Shown here: in pieces, positions 50,991 to 62,340 of the stretch
Layout of the letters: each line of letters opens with the position of its first letter
How positions within the stretch are numbered: the stretch's first letter is position 1
Assembly: GCA_036898135.1 (NCBI GenBank)
Contig: CM072511.1
Location: 24,079,786 to 24,143,785 of the forward strand
DNA from: Oncomelania hupensis
Taxonomy: Eukaryota; Mollusca; Gastropoda; Littorinimorpha; Pomatiopsidae
DNA: 64,000 nucleotides
Direction of reading: 5' to 3'
Program-made: the position numbers and the translations under genes
The notes under the pieces: generated by a model
Told to the model about the DNA's origin: nothing
The model's database searches: none
What the model saw: only the letters and a program-made list of their open reading frames with translations

Positions 50991-51916
50991 ACGTGAAGTG
51001 CGAAGCTATTTCGCCCATTGCTAGCATGGAAGGCGAGGATATTGCTTTCATTTGTGAATATTATGTTATGGCGGTGCTTCGTTCTCTTTAGGGACACTCT
51101 GGGGGGGGGGGGGGGGTGTTATGAAGAGCAGTCTACTTCTTGTCCAGTGCATACCAATGTAGTTTGCTAATATTGCCCTCAGATGCGGCGTCCTTGTTTG
51201 GTTTGAAGGTGTAATGGAGTTTCTGGAGTTAGGATTGTTGTATCATTTCATGTATGTGTTACAAGCTTCTGGTGTATTTTGATGCTCGTAGCTGCATGCA
51301 TAAGGTCTATATTTGTAAATGCATTTGGCAGTTCACCTCTTTGAAGATATTACGGGGTATTCCACCATTGCTTGCGATGCTGTTGCTTATTATTGACAGC
51401 TTGTCTGCATGCAATATGATCAGTAGTCTATAAGCGCCTTTTCTGGTCAATATTACATTCAACGGCATCGAACGGGACAATAAAACGCACTGAGCGTATT
51501 TATTAAAGACTCTGGTTTGTGAAGATTTACGACGTGATTATTTGTTCTGGTCTGCTTCGGGTTTGCTCCAGTGAACACGAAGAAAAACTCGAAGAACGGT
51601 ATTGGGCTTGAGGGTTTGTATGACGTCATATATGCAGTTTACCTTCACACACACAAACCCATTATAATGTATTACCGTATTTGCTTTAGTAGTTATGTAT
51701 AGCTAGAGTCGTTGTAGGTTTATCATAGACTCCACTTATATTTCTACGCTTACGTACGGTTACTCTAAGAGCCTGACAAGATTTTTTGTATTTTTGTATC
51801 CTAGTATCATTAACGTTAAAACCTTCCCTATATGACCTTAGATCATGCACGCATTACTGTAACTATTAGGGCAATGCTTTAAAAGCTCACACCTTTTTCA
51901 GGCTTACTATAGTACT
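50991..51916. other. Unassigned, with a G-run
   Basis: A run of about 17 G lies at 51101-51117. Otherwise no gene or repeat end is supported up to the Steamer-like element, whose target duplication GTACT is at 51912-51916. Confidence 0.4.
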
Positions 51917-52144
51917 TGTAGCAGATTATTAATTATTATAATTAATGTGATATGTTTTGTGAGTAACGTTTGCTTGGTTATTTGTATGTGTGAATTTGTG
52001 TCATATGGTGAACTGTGTTCATTTATTCATCTTGTGTAAAAGCACAAACTTTGGGTTGATTAAAATCAGACTTACACTAGACACCAAGCTTGCCAAGTCT
52101 CTGCTTATACCTTTGTACTACCCTGTCTGTCTCTATCTTCTACA
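51917..52144 (+). repeat. 5' LTR of the Steamer-like element
   Basis: 228 bases from TGTAGCAGATTATTAATTAT to TCTCTATCTTCTACA. No difference from the 3' LTR was seen. Confidence 0.95.
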
Positions 52145-52157
52145 TGGTGTCAGATGG
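52145..52157 (+). other. Primer binding site overlapping the gag-pol start codon
   Basis: TGGTGTCAGATGG starts at the first base after the 5' LTR. TGG fits a tRNA CCA end and GTCAG fits the acceptor of tRNA-Leu (from memory). The ATG at 52154 lies inside this site, so there is almost no leader. Confidence 0.6.
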
Positions 52158-55100
52158 ATCGCCTACACCCACCAGACCAACTGTCCCTGACAGGAAATGT
52201 TGCCGACAACTGGAAGCGCTTTAAGCAAGCCTTTGAGATCTATCAAGCAGCAAGTGGGTTGGACTCCAAAAGCGAGAAGGTGCGGAGTATGACGTTGCTG
52301 CACGTCGTTGGTCCTGATGCTGTCGACATCTACAACACGTTCCAGTGGGAGGCAGATGAATGCAATGAACACTGTAGTACGACGACATCGTTTCATGCTG
52401 TTGACTGCATACTGACCAAGTTCGGGAAATACTGCATCCCAAAAAAGAACGTGACGATTGAGCGACATGTCTTCTTCAGTAGAGATCAGCAAACTGGAGA
52501 AACATTCGACATGTTTCTCACAGACCTGAAGTTTAAGGCAAAATCGTGCGAATTTGAGACATTGAAAGACTCCTTAATTAAGGACAGAATTGTCGGAGGA
52601 ATAAAGAGCGACCAAGTCCGTGCAAGACTTCTTCGCGAACCTGATCTGACGCTGAGTAAGGCTGCAGACATTTGCAGAGCTGCGGAGGTTACAGAGGCGC
52701 AGCTCAAATTGATGCATGAAGAAAACAACAGCGTCAATGCCCTGGAAAAGACAAAAACGAAACAACAAGAATTCAAGAGAGAATCACCCAAGTGTCACTA
52801 TTGTGGCAGACAGCACCAGCCGCGGAAGTGTCCCGCTTTCGGACAATTGTGCACGAAATGTGGAAAGAAAAACCATTTTGCACTCGTGTGCAAGTCAGCG
52901 TCTGTCCGATCCATTGACGACGTTGTGTTTGACCATGAAGCATCTGAAGAAGTATTCGTCGGCAACGTCAACCAAACATCGGATGGTAAGTCCAAAGAAT
53001 GGACTTCAGTCGTGGACATTGAAGGTCGTCGCATTACTTTCACCTTAGACACTGGAGCACAGGTCAATATCCTGCCTAACAGCTTATTCCAGCGGCTCAA
53101 GAGACGATTTCTGCAACGATCGAACGCGCGATTGACAACGTACAGTGGAGAGCCTCTCCATGTGCTTGGAAAAGCTTACCTCACCTGCGTCGTGAAAGGC
53201 AAAATGAAAGTCATAGAATTCCAGATCGTGGATACTAAAGCAAAACCTATTCTCGGTTTACCCAGCTGCGAAACATTAGATCTCATCCAGCGTGTAGACA
53301 TCATTGGGGATGAGATGCTTTCATCCTATGGGGACGTGTTCACAGGTCTGGGTGCCATGGAAGAAGAATACTCGATCATGGTTGACAAGTCAGTTCCACC
53401 AGTAGTTCACGCTCCCAGGAAGGTGCCAGCTGCACTGCGCAGTGCTCTACAAAACGAGCTTGAGAGAATGGAGACTGAAAGCGTGATAGAAAAAGTGGAT
53501 CATCCAACAGCATGGGTCAATTCGCTGGTCATTGTGGAGAAAAAAGGAGGAGGTCTCAGGTTGTGTTTGGACCCTCGAGACTTGAACAGAGCTGTCAAGC
53601 GTGAACACTATCAGTTACCGACCATAGAGGAAATCGCCAGCAGGTTGAGTGGCAGCAAGGTTTTCAGCGTGTTGGACGCTAATTCTGCCTTCTGGCAAAT
53701 CAAGCTTAATAAGGACTGTGCAAACCTGACAACGTTCAACACGCCGTTCGGGAGATACAGATTCCTCCGCCTGCCATTTGGTCTTAACTCGTCAGCAGAA
53801 GTATTTGCAAAGCGATTTCATCAAGCGTTTGAGAAGATTCCTGGAGTGGAGACTTACATGGATGAAATGCTGATAGCTGGCATGACTGTGCAGGAGCATG
53901 ATGACAGACTGAAACAGGTGTTAGACACAGCCAGAGCAAAAGGAATCAAACTGAAACCAACCAAATGCAGCCTTAGGGTCAATGAGGTAAAATTTGTAGG
54001 TCACATCATAACAGCAGATGGCATAAAACCTGACGACTCCAAGGTGGAAGCGATTCAAGCAATGCCATGTCCAGTCAACCGCAAAGAGCTCGAACGTTTC
54101 CTAGGTATGGTGAACTACCTTGGGAAGTTCATTCCCAACCTGTCGGAAGTGACGGCGGCGCTGCGACAGTTGTTGAAGCAGGACACAGAATGGCAGTGGA
54201 TGGATCAGCACCAGGCAGCAGTTGAAGAATTGAAGAAGCTGATAACTGTAGCACCTGTCCTCGCGTTCTATGATTCCTCCAAGCCAATAAGGCTGTCAGT
54301 CGATGCTTCTCAGACAGGATTGGGTGCCGTGCTGATACAAGAGGGCAAGCCAGTAGCCTATGCTTCGCGCTCCCTGACTGACTGTGAAAGAAGATACGCT
54401 AACATCGAAAGAGAGATGTTGGCTGTGGTTTTTGGCGTAGAGCACTTTCACTACTACGTCTACGGACGCCCTGTAACGGTGGAGTCAGACCACAAGCCAT
54501 TGGAAGCTATAATCAAGAAGCCGTTGTCTTCAGCGCCACCTCGACTTCAACGGATGCTCCTTCGACTAATGAAATATGATATTGCACTCGCATATAAAGC
54601 TGGCAAGGAAATGTTCATTCCTGACACCCTCTCCAGAGCAGCTTTGCCTAAACAGTCTCCGGCTAGTGACGACTGGGAAGCCCAGATTCACCTGGTAGTC
54701 AACAGTCTTCCTGTCTCTGACGAGAAGATGGAGGTGTTCCAGCAGGCAACGTTGCAAGACGAAACTTTACAACTTCTGAAGCATCATATTTGCGAAGGCT
54801 GGCCACAAAGGAAGACTGATGTCCCGGCAGAAATACGTCCGTATTCAGGGTTCCATGAAGAACTGAGCGAGACAAACGGGCTGATACTCAAGGGAGAACA
54901 AATAGTTGTGCCCAAGTCTCTTCAGAGAGAAATGCTACAGCGGATTCACCAGGGTCATCTGGGTAGAGACAAATGCTTAGCAACGGCCAGAGAGGTTTTC
55001 TATTGGCCTGGCATGTCTTCGCAGATTGTAGACACTGTGGCAAAGTGCGCAACGTGCAACGAATATCAAAAGTCTCAGCAGAAAGAACCAATGATTGCAC

Positions 55101-56038
55101 ACGTCGTTCCTACGTTGCCGTGGGAGAAAGTCGGCGTAGACCTATTCCACCATGCAGGCAAGAACTATGTGCTTTTAGTAGACTACTACAGCAAGTATTT
55201 TGAAGTAGGCCTCCTGTCTTCAGTCAAATCTACAGATGTCATCGTACAGCTGAAATCGCAATTCGCACGTCATGGCATACCTAAAGAAGTGGTCAGCGAC
55301 AATGGTCCCCAATTCAGCTGTTCGGAGTTTGCTAAGTTTGCTAAGTCATGGGGATTTAGACATACTACATCAAGCCCCAAGCATCCACAATCCAACGGCA
55401 TGGCAGAGAGAGCCATACAGACAGTGAAGAATCTTCTGAAGAAAGCAGAATCGTCAAACCAAGACCCCTACCTTGCTCTCTTGCAATACAGAAACACGCC
55501 ATTCCCTGACAGTCCATCGCCAGCGCAACAACTGATGAACAGGCGCCTACGAACGACGCTACCAGCAACAGACGCCTACCTCAAACCCCGAGTTCCAGAC
55601 CAAAGGTTAACTCAAGCGAAATTAAACAAAAGGCACCAAGATTTGATCAACAACTACAACAAGACTTCACTTCCCACGTCACTGCCGCCGCTTCAGCCAG
55701 GCGACGCCGTCCGCGTGCAAATGGAGCGTGGTGGAGCATGGCGGCCCTCAGTTGTAGTTTCAGAGACATCTACTCCAAGATCTTACCTCGTCAAGACTCC
55801 AGATGGTGCAACTTATCGCCGTAATCGCGGCATGCTGAGAAAGACTAAAGAGACCTTCACTATGCCTGAAATGCATGAGTCAGACCCCGAGGATGATGTC
55901 AAAAGCCATGAGACGTCAGACACTGCTCAAGTTGAACCTTCACCTGCCGTTGTGGAACCAGCTCCAGCAGTGGTTACAATCCGCTATGGCAGACAAGTAC
56001 GCCCTCCTGTCCGATATCCTGAAAACCAAAGGACTTGA
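52154..56038 (+). CDS. Gag-pol polyprotein of the Steamer-like element (YMDE reverse transcriptase)
   Basis: 1294 residues in one frame. Gag core includes FDMFLTDLKFKAKSCEF and LLREPDLTLSKAADICRAAE. Two zinc knuckles follow, CHYCGRQHQPRKC and CTKCGKKNHFALVC (residues about 215-250). Protease: FTLDTGAQVNILP (near 296). RT: about 425-640, with LRLCLDPRDLN, FSVLDANSAFWQI, LPFGLNSSAEVF and, at the active site, Y568-M-D-E571 in place of YMDD. RNase H: LSVDASQTGLG (near 714), ERRYANIEREMLA, ESDHKPLE. Integrase: H-x-x-x-H and C-x-x-C finger (about 935-975), VDLFHHAGKNYVLL, VSDNGPQFS (near 1047), GMAERAIQ (near 1082). The frame is otherwise intact. Changing the second catalytic Asp to Glu is expected to cripple polymerase activity, so this copy is probably not autonomous. 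Confidence 0.95.
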   Translation: MDRLHPPDQLSLTGNVADNWKRFKQAFEIYQAASGLDSKSEKVRSMTLLHVVGPDAVDIYNTFQWEADECNEHCSTTTSFHAVDCILTKFGKYCIPKKNVTIERHVFFSRDQQTGETFDMFLTDLKFKAKSCEFETLKDSLIKDRIVGGIKSDQVRARLLREPDLTLSKAADICRAAEVTEAQLKLMHEENNSVNALEKTKTKQQEFKRESPKCHYCGRQHQPRKCPAFGQLCTKCGKKNHFALVCKSASVRSIDDVVFDHEASEEVFVGNVNQTSDGKSKEWTSVVDIEGRRITFTLDTGAQVNILPNSLFQRLKRRFLQRSNARLTTYSGEPLHVLGKAYLTCVVKGKMKVIEFQIVDTKAKPILGLPSCETLDLIQRVDIIGDEMLSSYGDVFTGLGAMEEEYSIMVDKSVPPVVHAPRKVPAALRSALQNELERMETESVIEKVDHPTAWVNSLVIVEKKGGGLRLCLDPRDLNRAVKREHYQLPTIEEIASRLSGSKVFSVLDANSAFWQIKLNKDCANLTTFNTPFGRYRFLRLPFGLNSSAEVFAKRFHQAFEKIPGVETYMDEMLIAGMTVQEHDDRLKQVLDTARAKGIKLKPTKCSLRVNEVKFVGHIITADGIKPDDSKVEAIQAMPCPVNRKELERFLGMVNYLGKFIPNLSEVTAALRQLLKQDTEWQWMDQHQAAVEELKKLITVAPVLAFYDSSKPIRLSVDASQTGLGAVLIQEGKPVAYASRSLTDCERRYANIEREMLAVVFGVEHFHYYVYGRPVTVESDHKPLEAIIKKPLSSAPPRLQRMLLRLMKYDIALAYKAGKEMFIPDTLSRAALPKQSPASDDWEAQIHLVVNSLPVSDEKMEVFQQATLQDETLQLLKHHICEGWPQRKTDVPAEIRPYSGFHEELSETNGLILKGEQIVVPKSLQREMLQRIHQGHLGRDKCLATAREVFYWPGMSSQIVDTVAKCATCNEYQKSQQKEPMIAHVVPTLPWEKVGVDLFHHAGKNYVLLVDYYSKYFEVGLLSSVKSTDVIVQLKSQFARHGIPKEVVSDNGPQFSCSEFAKFAKSWGFRHTTSSPKHPQSNGMAERAIQTVKNLLKKAESSNQDPYLALLQYRNTPFPDSPSPAQQLMNRRLRTTLPATDAYLKPRVPDQRLTQAKLNKRHQDLINNYNKTSLPTSLPPLQPGDAVRVQMERGGAWRPSVVVSETSTPRSYLVKTPDGATYRRNRGMLRKTKETFTMPEMHESDPEDDVKSHETSDTAQVEPSPAVVEPAPAVVTIRYGRQVRPPVRYPENQRT

Positions 56039-56271
56039 TGCATTATTATAAGTATTGCATAGTGTGTATTGGCCTGGCGACCTTAAGGACAGTTAATTCT
56101 AATACGCCATATCCTTGGTTTATTGTCTCTTTCACGTAACTTGAGTATATCGTTAAAGATGCTTTCTTTAATTTATTGTTTTGTGTCTCTGATTAGGATT
56201 TTATTTTGATACTTCTTTCAATATTGTTTCATCTTTCTTAAAGCCGGTCGTTTATATTTTGAGAGGGGAGA
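56039..56271 (+). other. 3' untranslated region and polypurine tract
   Basis: About 220 bases after the stop codon. GAGAGGGGAGA (56261-56271) abuts the 3' LTR and is the plus-strand primer. Confidence 0.8.
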
Positions 56272-56499
56272 TGTAGCAGATTATTAATTATTATAATTAA
56301 TGTGATATGTTTTGTGAGTAACGTTTGCTTGGTTATTTGTATGTGTGAATTTGTGTCATATGGTGAACTGTGTTCATTTATTCATCTTGTGTAAAAGCAC
56401 AAACTTTGGGTTGATTAAAATCAGACTTACACTAGACACCAAGCTTGCCAAGTCTCTGCTTATACCTTTGTACTACCCTGTCTGTCTCTATCTTCTACA
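56272..56499 (+). repeat. 3' LTR of the Steamer-like element
   Basis: 228 bases, the same as the 5' LTR, followed by the target duplication GTACT. Confidence 0.95.
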
Positions 56500-56504
56500 G
56501 TACT

Positions 56505-57030
56505 ATCAAGTGTCCACTAAATCCAACCAAATATAGACAGATCTTTTTAAAAACTATTCAGTAACCATTATTGGATTCCAGAGAGCATATATCTCTGTGG
56601 GTTTTATTTCTGGATGGCTTGACTAGCCGTTGCGCAAAGCGTGAGTTAATAGACTGGGTTCATAGCGTGGAATGTTATTAATTATTAACCACGATGACTG
56701 GCCGTTCGCCAGCGTCATTTGGGGTATTTTCTCTCCTTGCCATTTCCCTAGAAATACCCAAACATTTTATCTTAGCATACACACTTACACGCTGGCTCGC
56801 ACACACTACGATGACTCACGATTCAACATGTGTTGGCTTACATATTTGCTAAAAGAAATGAAAGTACGTACCTTTATTATTATTCATTAACGTACACCAT
56901 ATTTTCTCCAATGGTGTTGTGTCAAACAATTATAGTAGTTTCAGTCTTTCTGGTACAACAATTGACCCTTAAGGTAGTCTTCATTATTAAACAAACCTTA
57001 GACCGCGAACATGGTTAGGTCAAACCTAGA
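56505..57030. other. Unassigned
   Basis: No gene or transposon end supported. Confidence 0.4.
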
Positions 57031-57035
57031 TTTGC

Positions 57036-57111
57036 TTCTTCTTCTTCTTCTTCTTCTTCTTCTTCTTCTTCTTCTTCTTCTTCTTCTTCTTCTTCTTCTT
57101 CTTCTTCTTCT

Positions 57112-57150
<39 letters not shown>

Positions 57151-57165
57151 TCGTCGTTGTCGCCA
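57036..57165. repeat. (TTC)n-(GTC)n compound microsatellite
   Basis: About 26 TTC units turn into GTC units and then GCCACC/GTCGTC blocks. Confidence 0.95.
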
Positions 57166-57231
57166 CCGCCGTCGTCATCGTTCTCTTGCTCCTCGTATTT
57201 ATTTTTTCTCTTCTTCGTATTCTGAGTAGCA

Positions 57232-57850
57232 TCACAAACCCAACTGTGGTTCAACTTTTGACAAAGTGCCGACAGCCCAGTAGACTATATAAATTTCGTT
57301 CCCGTTCTCTGTAAATGGCAGCGAAATTTTATGACAAAAACAAAACGTTCAACAGGCAAAATTATGTTTTCCCTCTAACCAATAGCAAGTCGTCACCACA
57401 ATCAACTGTTGTTCAATGTTCGGCAGGGGTCGACAACGCCAGTGTATACATTTTGCCCCTAGCTCTTTGTCAGCACCACAAAACGCTAACTGCTGTTCAA
57501 CGTTGGAGAAGCGTGTGGACGACCAGTGTATAAATATTGCCCCATCCTTTCAGTACTAATGCTCAAATAAGAAAGTGCTTTAGACTTGGACTTTATTCTT
57601 TGAATCTGAACTTTGCAATAGCCTTATGTGACTTTGACGTTTACCTTGTCGTTCATAAATTTTCAGTACCACAGAAAGATGGCCTTAGTGCTACAGAACA
57701 TGAAATTCTTTGCGAACCACTTTACAAATTTTTCCCCTTCTACTCAGTAGCACTGCCGCCATAAAATTCAACTATGGGTCAAAATTTGGCAAGTGCCGGT
57801 AGTCCGGTGTATTTAATATCACCTCCGTCATCCTTCAATGGCACTTTACA
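57232..57850 (+). repeat. Diverged ~100-bp repeats (CAACTGTGGTTCAA ... AATGGCAGCGAAA)
   Basis: Units with CACAAACYCAACTGTGGKTC, AAKTGCCGRCAGYCCRGTGT, ATAAATWTYGCCC and TGTMAATGGCAGCGAAAWTT begin near 57232, 57397, 57471 and 57750. A further unit is split by the solo LTR (58683-58735 continuing at 60219-60280). Copies differ in length and contain separate insertions. Confidence 0.65.
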
Positions 57851-57943
57851 AAAAGTATAATAAGGCAAATCCAAACCTTAGTTTACATTCACATGGTTAC
57901 AAGCTTCTCTTCGTCTTCTTCGCCTTCTTCTTCGAGGGCCCCC

Positions 57944-58512
57944 GTTGGGGTGCCGGGGGTTTCAGTATAAATAGTATCCCCACTTTCTGGAAATTTAGTG
58001 CTTTAAATTCCCACTGTCGCTGTCTTTCTCATTTGCTCTTTCTCATTCCTGCTCTGTTCTATCAATCTGCTATACTATCGTCTTCTTCGCTAGACAAGTC
58101 TCCTAACTTTTTTCTTGAAAAATCTTCCGGGACAAGACTCCTTGTTTGTGTATGAGGTCTGTTGGATCAGCTTGGGAATATTGGACGCTTTCTGCCAGGT
58201 GGTCACTAGGGCTTCCTATGATGTTATTATTTAGCAATGTAGGCATTTTATATGTATGTGTTTTGTTGATAATTTATAATGATGTTTGTATTCTATTTTG
58301 TTTTTATAAACGGGGGTTCGATAAATTAGAGTATAGCCTCAGCGTCCCCTGCGTGGGATGTCTTTATTGTAAAGTGACTGGCTGGTGGAGGGCATTCAGT
58401 TTTCTCACTAGGGTTGTTTCAGCAGATCTTTTATGCGGATTGGGGGTTGTCCGGTCCTGATTTGGCTCGGAAGAGTCCGCTGGACCTAAAGCAACAATTA
58501 TGTAATGTAATG
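57944..58512 (+). mobile_element. Interspersed repeat family A, full length
   Basis: Same ends as the copies at 17376 and 34917; the tail here is AACAATTATGTAATGTAATG. It begins right after a CTTCTTCG-rich tract. Confidence 0.75.
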
Positions 58513-58735
58513 TCTTCTTCGAGGTAGCCATGTCACTACAAAACTACCTGTGGTGCCGCCAGCATCATTGTGCACATATCGCCCCCATCTTCTGTTAAAA
58601 CTGTATCTTATGATCTCACCCTCCTCTTCGTTCACCTTCTTGTCATTCTCGTTCGCCCTCTCATAATCTACTCTTTTACTTGTGATTGTCACCACAAACT
58701 CAACTGTGGGTCAATGTTCAGTAACAGTGTGAACA

Positions 58736-60218
58736 TGTGACGGTGGGTCTATTGTTGCTGGGCTCTGCACAATGGAATGCTATTACCCACTCGTCTATTG
58801 TTGATGGGGATCGCTAGTGAATCTCCCTGTGACTTAACTTAATACATTTATATGTTTAGCTTGGTCTGTGTTTAGGCTGGGGTACAGAGATAGATAGAAA
58901 AATGGTAAAAGATCACTGTCACACTAACTCTCACACGGCTATGAAACATAGGTAGTCCAGCCACTTGATAACAGTAAATATCACACATTTATTTCCTCTA
59001 CTCTATACACGATCTTCTTAGTATGAAACTAACCTAAAAGTTCAAATGTCAATTCGAATGGTTCGCTTCTTGATAGTTCTAGGCAGCTACTTTATCATCA
59101 TCTGGCACTGGAAACTTTCTGCCCTAATGGTCAGAGTTCTGGAAGCGTGGACTACTGTGGTCCTTTGGTACAGGTTTGGTGCACTTAGTGGATATGCACT
59201 TAGCTGTGTGTTCGAAGCAATGTGTTGTGGTTGCTTCCTTGATAAGCTGTGTTGTTGTTAAATCTTCTCCTTGTGGCTAGACTGGTAGACTCTCTTCGCG
59301 CAGTGCTTGAGAAGCCTCGGCAAACCAACGTTCAGCGACGACTTGTTCCTGTCTTTCGTCTGGTTGGGCTCACGATACTATGCCTGCTCGTCTGTAACAT
59401 ATGAGACGAAATTCTGCACAACCCTGTATACTAGGTGTGTGCAGAGCGTCTACCTGAAGGCCGAAGTAGCCCTCAGTGATTAGCTCCACATCTCTATAAG
59501 CGATGAACATTCTGCTAAATCCGTGGGCCACTGGAATCTCCACTCTAATTTCCTATATATAAATATAAATCTTGGCTAACTATACACATAGAGAAAGAAT
59601 TAATATGATACACATTCTCTGGTACAGCCACTGGTCTGCAAGCATACATATAGGTTAAACAATAGTGGGTCCATACGGAATACAACATGGCGTCAAACCC
59701 GGTCGTGTTCGTCACGTGGTCACGCATTGTGGGACTAACAATTCAATTCTAAGCATAGCAAATTTCACAAACATAATTCAACAATAATATGAATACATCA
59801 CGATGAAACAAAAGTATGTTCATTTACCATTTTGACAATGTCAGGCCGTGGCTAACTTGATTGATTCGAATTTTCAACAAGTCCTGCTTCCCTAGTCTGT
59901 CAGTGGAGAGATTTCTGTTAGAGCGTAGCTGTGTACTGCTCGCAGTTTGAAACACGAATGACTCTTCTACCTGTCTGCCTGAACCAGGCAGGATTGGTCT
60001 ACCTATTCTCGCTGTGTTTGGATTCGCTGTAAATTCGATGAGCTCTAACGTAGCTGCGATGATGTCACTACACTTCGCTCGCGTCAAGCTAGCAGAGTGT
60101 ACCACACATCAGTAATACTTCTATCGTCTGCTTTAGACTAACATTACCCTTAGTGTTACAACTGACTAATCAAGGCAAAAACTTTAACTGTGCTGGGTAA
60201 AACGGGCCTCTTGTTACA
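58736..60218. mobile_element. 1483-bp solo LTR with 5-bp target duplication
   Basis: Begins TGTGACGGTGGGTCTATTG and ends CCTCTTGTTACA (TG...CA). The flanking bases are GAACA on both sides (58731-58735 and 60219-60223), and the ~100-bp repeat unit it interrupts resumes exactly after the second GAACA. About 550 bases of it recur at 39305-39856. No protein is encoded; the frame at 59046-59261 has no recognised domain. Orientation and superfamily are unknown. Confidence 0.8.
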
Positions 60219-60327
60219 GAACAGCCCTAGTGTGTAAATTGTGTCCCGTCTACTGTCAATGGCAGCGAAAATGTATGACTCGGCAATGGCCCTTAATGAC
60301 AGCAATATCTGCAATCAATGCATGGCG

Positions 60328-60372
60328 CGCACACACACCCGCACCCGCACACACACACCCACACACACACCC
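60328..60372. repeat. (CA)n microsatellite
   Basis: Interrupted by CGCACCCGC. It lies in frame in front of the LINE C-terminal frame, which is why an open frame spans both. Confidence 0.9.
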
Positions 60373-60409
60373 CACACTGAGTGGGACAGGGACAATGGCG
60401 TTCAGTTAA

Positions 60410-61411
60410 AGGTTCCGAATACACGCAGTCTCACTTGTATGTTTGTTTGTCAAGCACCTCATTCCAACAGCGTCTGTTGGTTCAAGGGATTGAATGTGAA
60501 GAGCAAAAATCAGTTGTGTGGAATAGAGAGTGTGTGCAGCAAGATAGTTGGCAAGAAGCAGGCGATTCTGGAACAACTGTTCCACAAAAGAGCCCTCAGC
60601 AAGGCAGTCAGAATTCAGAGAGACCCTACCCACCCACTTTCCTGTCTGTTTGAACTTCTTCCATCTAATCGCAGATTCCGCTGTGCACTAATGCGTACAC
60701 AGCGCTACAAAAACACCTTCATCCCTACTGCCATATCAATGCTAAATGAGGCCAATGCCAGACCCTCAAACACAAGACTGTCTTGATGCAGGAGTCTCCC
60801 AACTATCTCGCTGAGTGTATGTGCATGTTTTTATGAAGACATGCGCGTGTGCATGTGTGTGTTTGTGAGTGTGTGTATAATATGTGTGTGTTTACTATGA
60901 ATGTCTGTAAACCAACTTTTAAAATACCATCTACGTGCTTTACCTGTATTTTTTGACAACTGTTATAATCAGTCAACAGTATTATTGCTTATGTTGATCA
61001 TAGTTTCATACAGTTATATATTGTTGACCTACTAAGACTCATATTAAACTGAGATTATTTATCTAACACTGTTGCAACAAAATACTTTTTTATAAGTCCA
61101 GAGTGGTAAACTATCATATACACTATGTTTGTATGTATTTTTATTATATTTTAACTGTCTAAAAAGGGCATTGACATACGTGTAATAGAACCAGAGTGCG
61201 TGGATAGGTGTTTGAAGGAAAAGATGAAGTGTAAGAGTACGCAAGTGATTAGATTTATAGAATGTATATAAATTTAGTATTGATTTTGTAGCTTTGTTAA
61301 ATGTTATAACATGACTGTTTTTAATTATATGTTTTATATGCCTGACATACATTGCTGTGAAGTTCCTTATGGGATAATAAAGATTTGTTGTATTGTATTG
61401 TATTGTATTGT
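60410..61411 (+). mobile_element. LINE 3' end: C-terminal coding region, 3' UTR and (TATTG)n tail
   Basis: Coding to 60786: VCSKIVGKKQAILEQLFHKR, LSKAVRIQRDPTHPLSCLFE, LLPSNRRFRCALMRTQRYKN, TFIPTAISMLNEANA. R-Y-x-N/R-S/T-F-I/L-P-x-A-I is the usual end of CR1/L2/Rex1-type ORF2 proteins. The 3' UTR ends with TTCCTTATGGGATAATAAAG, ATTTGTTG and TATTG repeats (61388-61411). Confidence 0.7.
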
Positions 61412-62340
61412 CCACCAGAAAGCTCGCCGCAATTACCTGAAGTTTGCTGACTCCACTTTTAACAAGGCACCCACCGTCCGAATCGAGATGCATGTGCGTT
61501 ATGTTTCCAGGTTTTCAAATCTCGTTCATCGGCTTCTTCTTGTGCGACGAGCGGCCCTCTTTGGAGAAAGCAAACGAAGTACAATTATTTTCAACCGAAA
61601 AGAGACAGTGATAGAGTAGGGTGTGCGAAAACATATTGAAAGTCAGTGGAGGTGTGGGGTGTGTGTGAAAAGAGATCGAATAAGAAAGAACGAGAGAAGA
61701 AGAAAGACTTCTTTTCTTTTTTTTCTGACCGCAGATTTTACCCGCTCTTTACGCACTTCCGGTGTCTGCCGGTCAAAATGTCAATCCACTTCCGGTGCTC
61801 AAGGTCACGCGGCTGCTCCCAAAGAGGCGTTTTCCAACGTGTCGAATCTCGTAGCTATGCACGATTCTTGAACCTTGAAGCTTGATACTTGGTGGCCTAC
61901 CAGAGCCCGTTGACCTGCGGTCTGAAACCGTTTCAATTGAATTGTAATCCTGGTGGATCTCGGGGGGTTCAGTAATGCCTTGAGCCTCAGAGTGTTTGAT
62001 GCTTGAGACTGTGTTGGGACCGATTCACTGTTCATAAATAAGTTGAATTGTCAATAATTATTAGTGTCTGAGGAAGTTTGCAGTGATCCTACGAAAAAAT
62101 GTGGTTTGCAGGAATTTACCTATTAATTTAGTTATTGGGTTACATAAAAATTGATGTGGTTTTGCCAAATATGTCACTCTACGATTGGCTTGCAAGGACC
62201 ATTCTGCATTACACTGAGAATAGGTGTACATTTCTTGCGTGAATAGTAGACCTAGATTGATGTGTTATTCTGTACTGACTGTGTTGTGAGGATGTCATTG
62301 TCATATGATATTCGTTGTATCCCGCTAAAATATTCGTTAA
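61412..62340. other. Unassigned
   Basis: No gene supported. GA-rich near 61680-61710. CpG-containing sequence at 61740-61860. Confidence 0.4.

Larger units (their letters stand above)
51917..56499 (+). mobile_element. Complete Steamer/Mag-like Gypsy LTR retrotransposon
   Basis: 4583 bases: two identical 228-bp LTRs, one uninterrupted gag-pol frame, primer site and polypurine tract, flanked by perfect 5-bp duplications GTACT (51912-51916 and 56500-56504). Compact size, very short LTRs, a single gag-pol frame and a TGGTGTCAGA-type primer site match the Mag lineage, to which the bivalve Steamer element belongs. Identical LTRs point to a recent insertion, but the RT active site is altered. Confidence 0.9.

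Noticed and set aside
59046..59261. 71-codon hydrophobic frame
   Set aside because: Lies wholly inside the solo LTR and has no domain.
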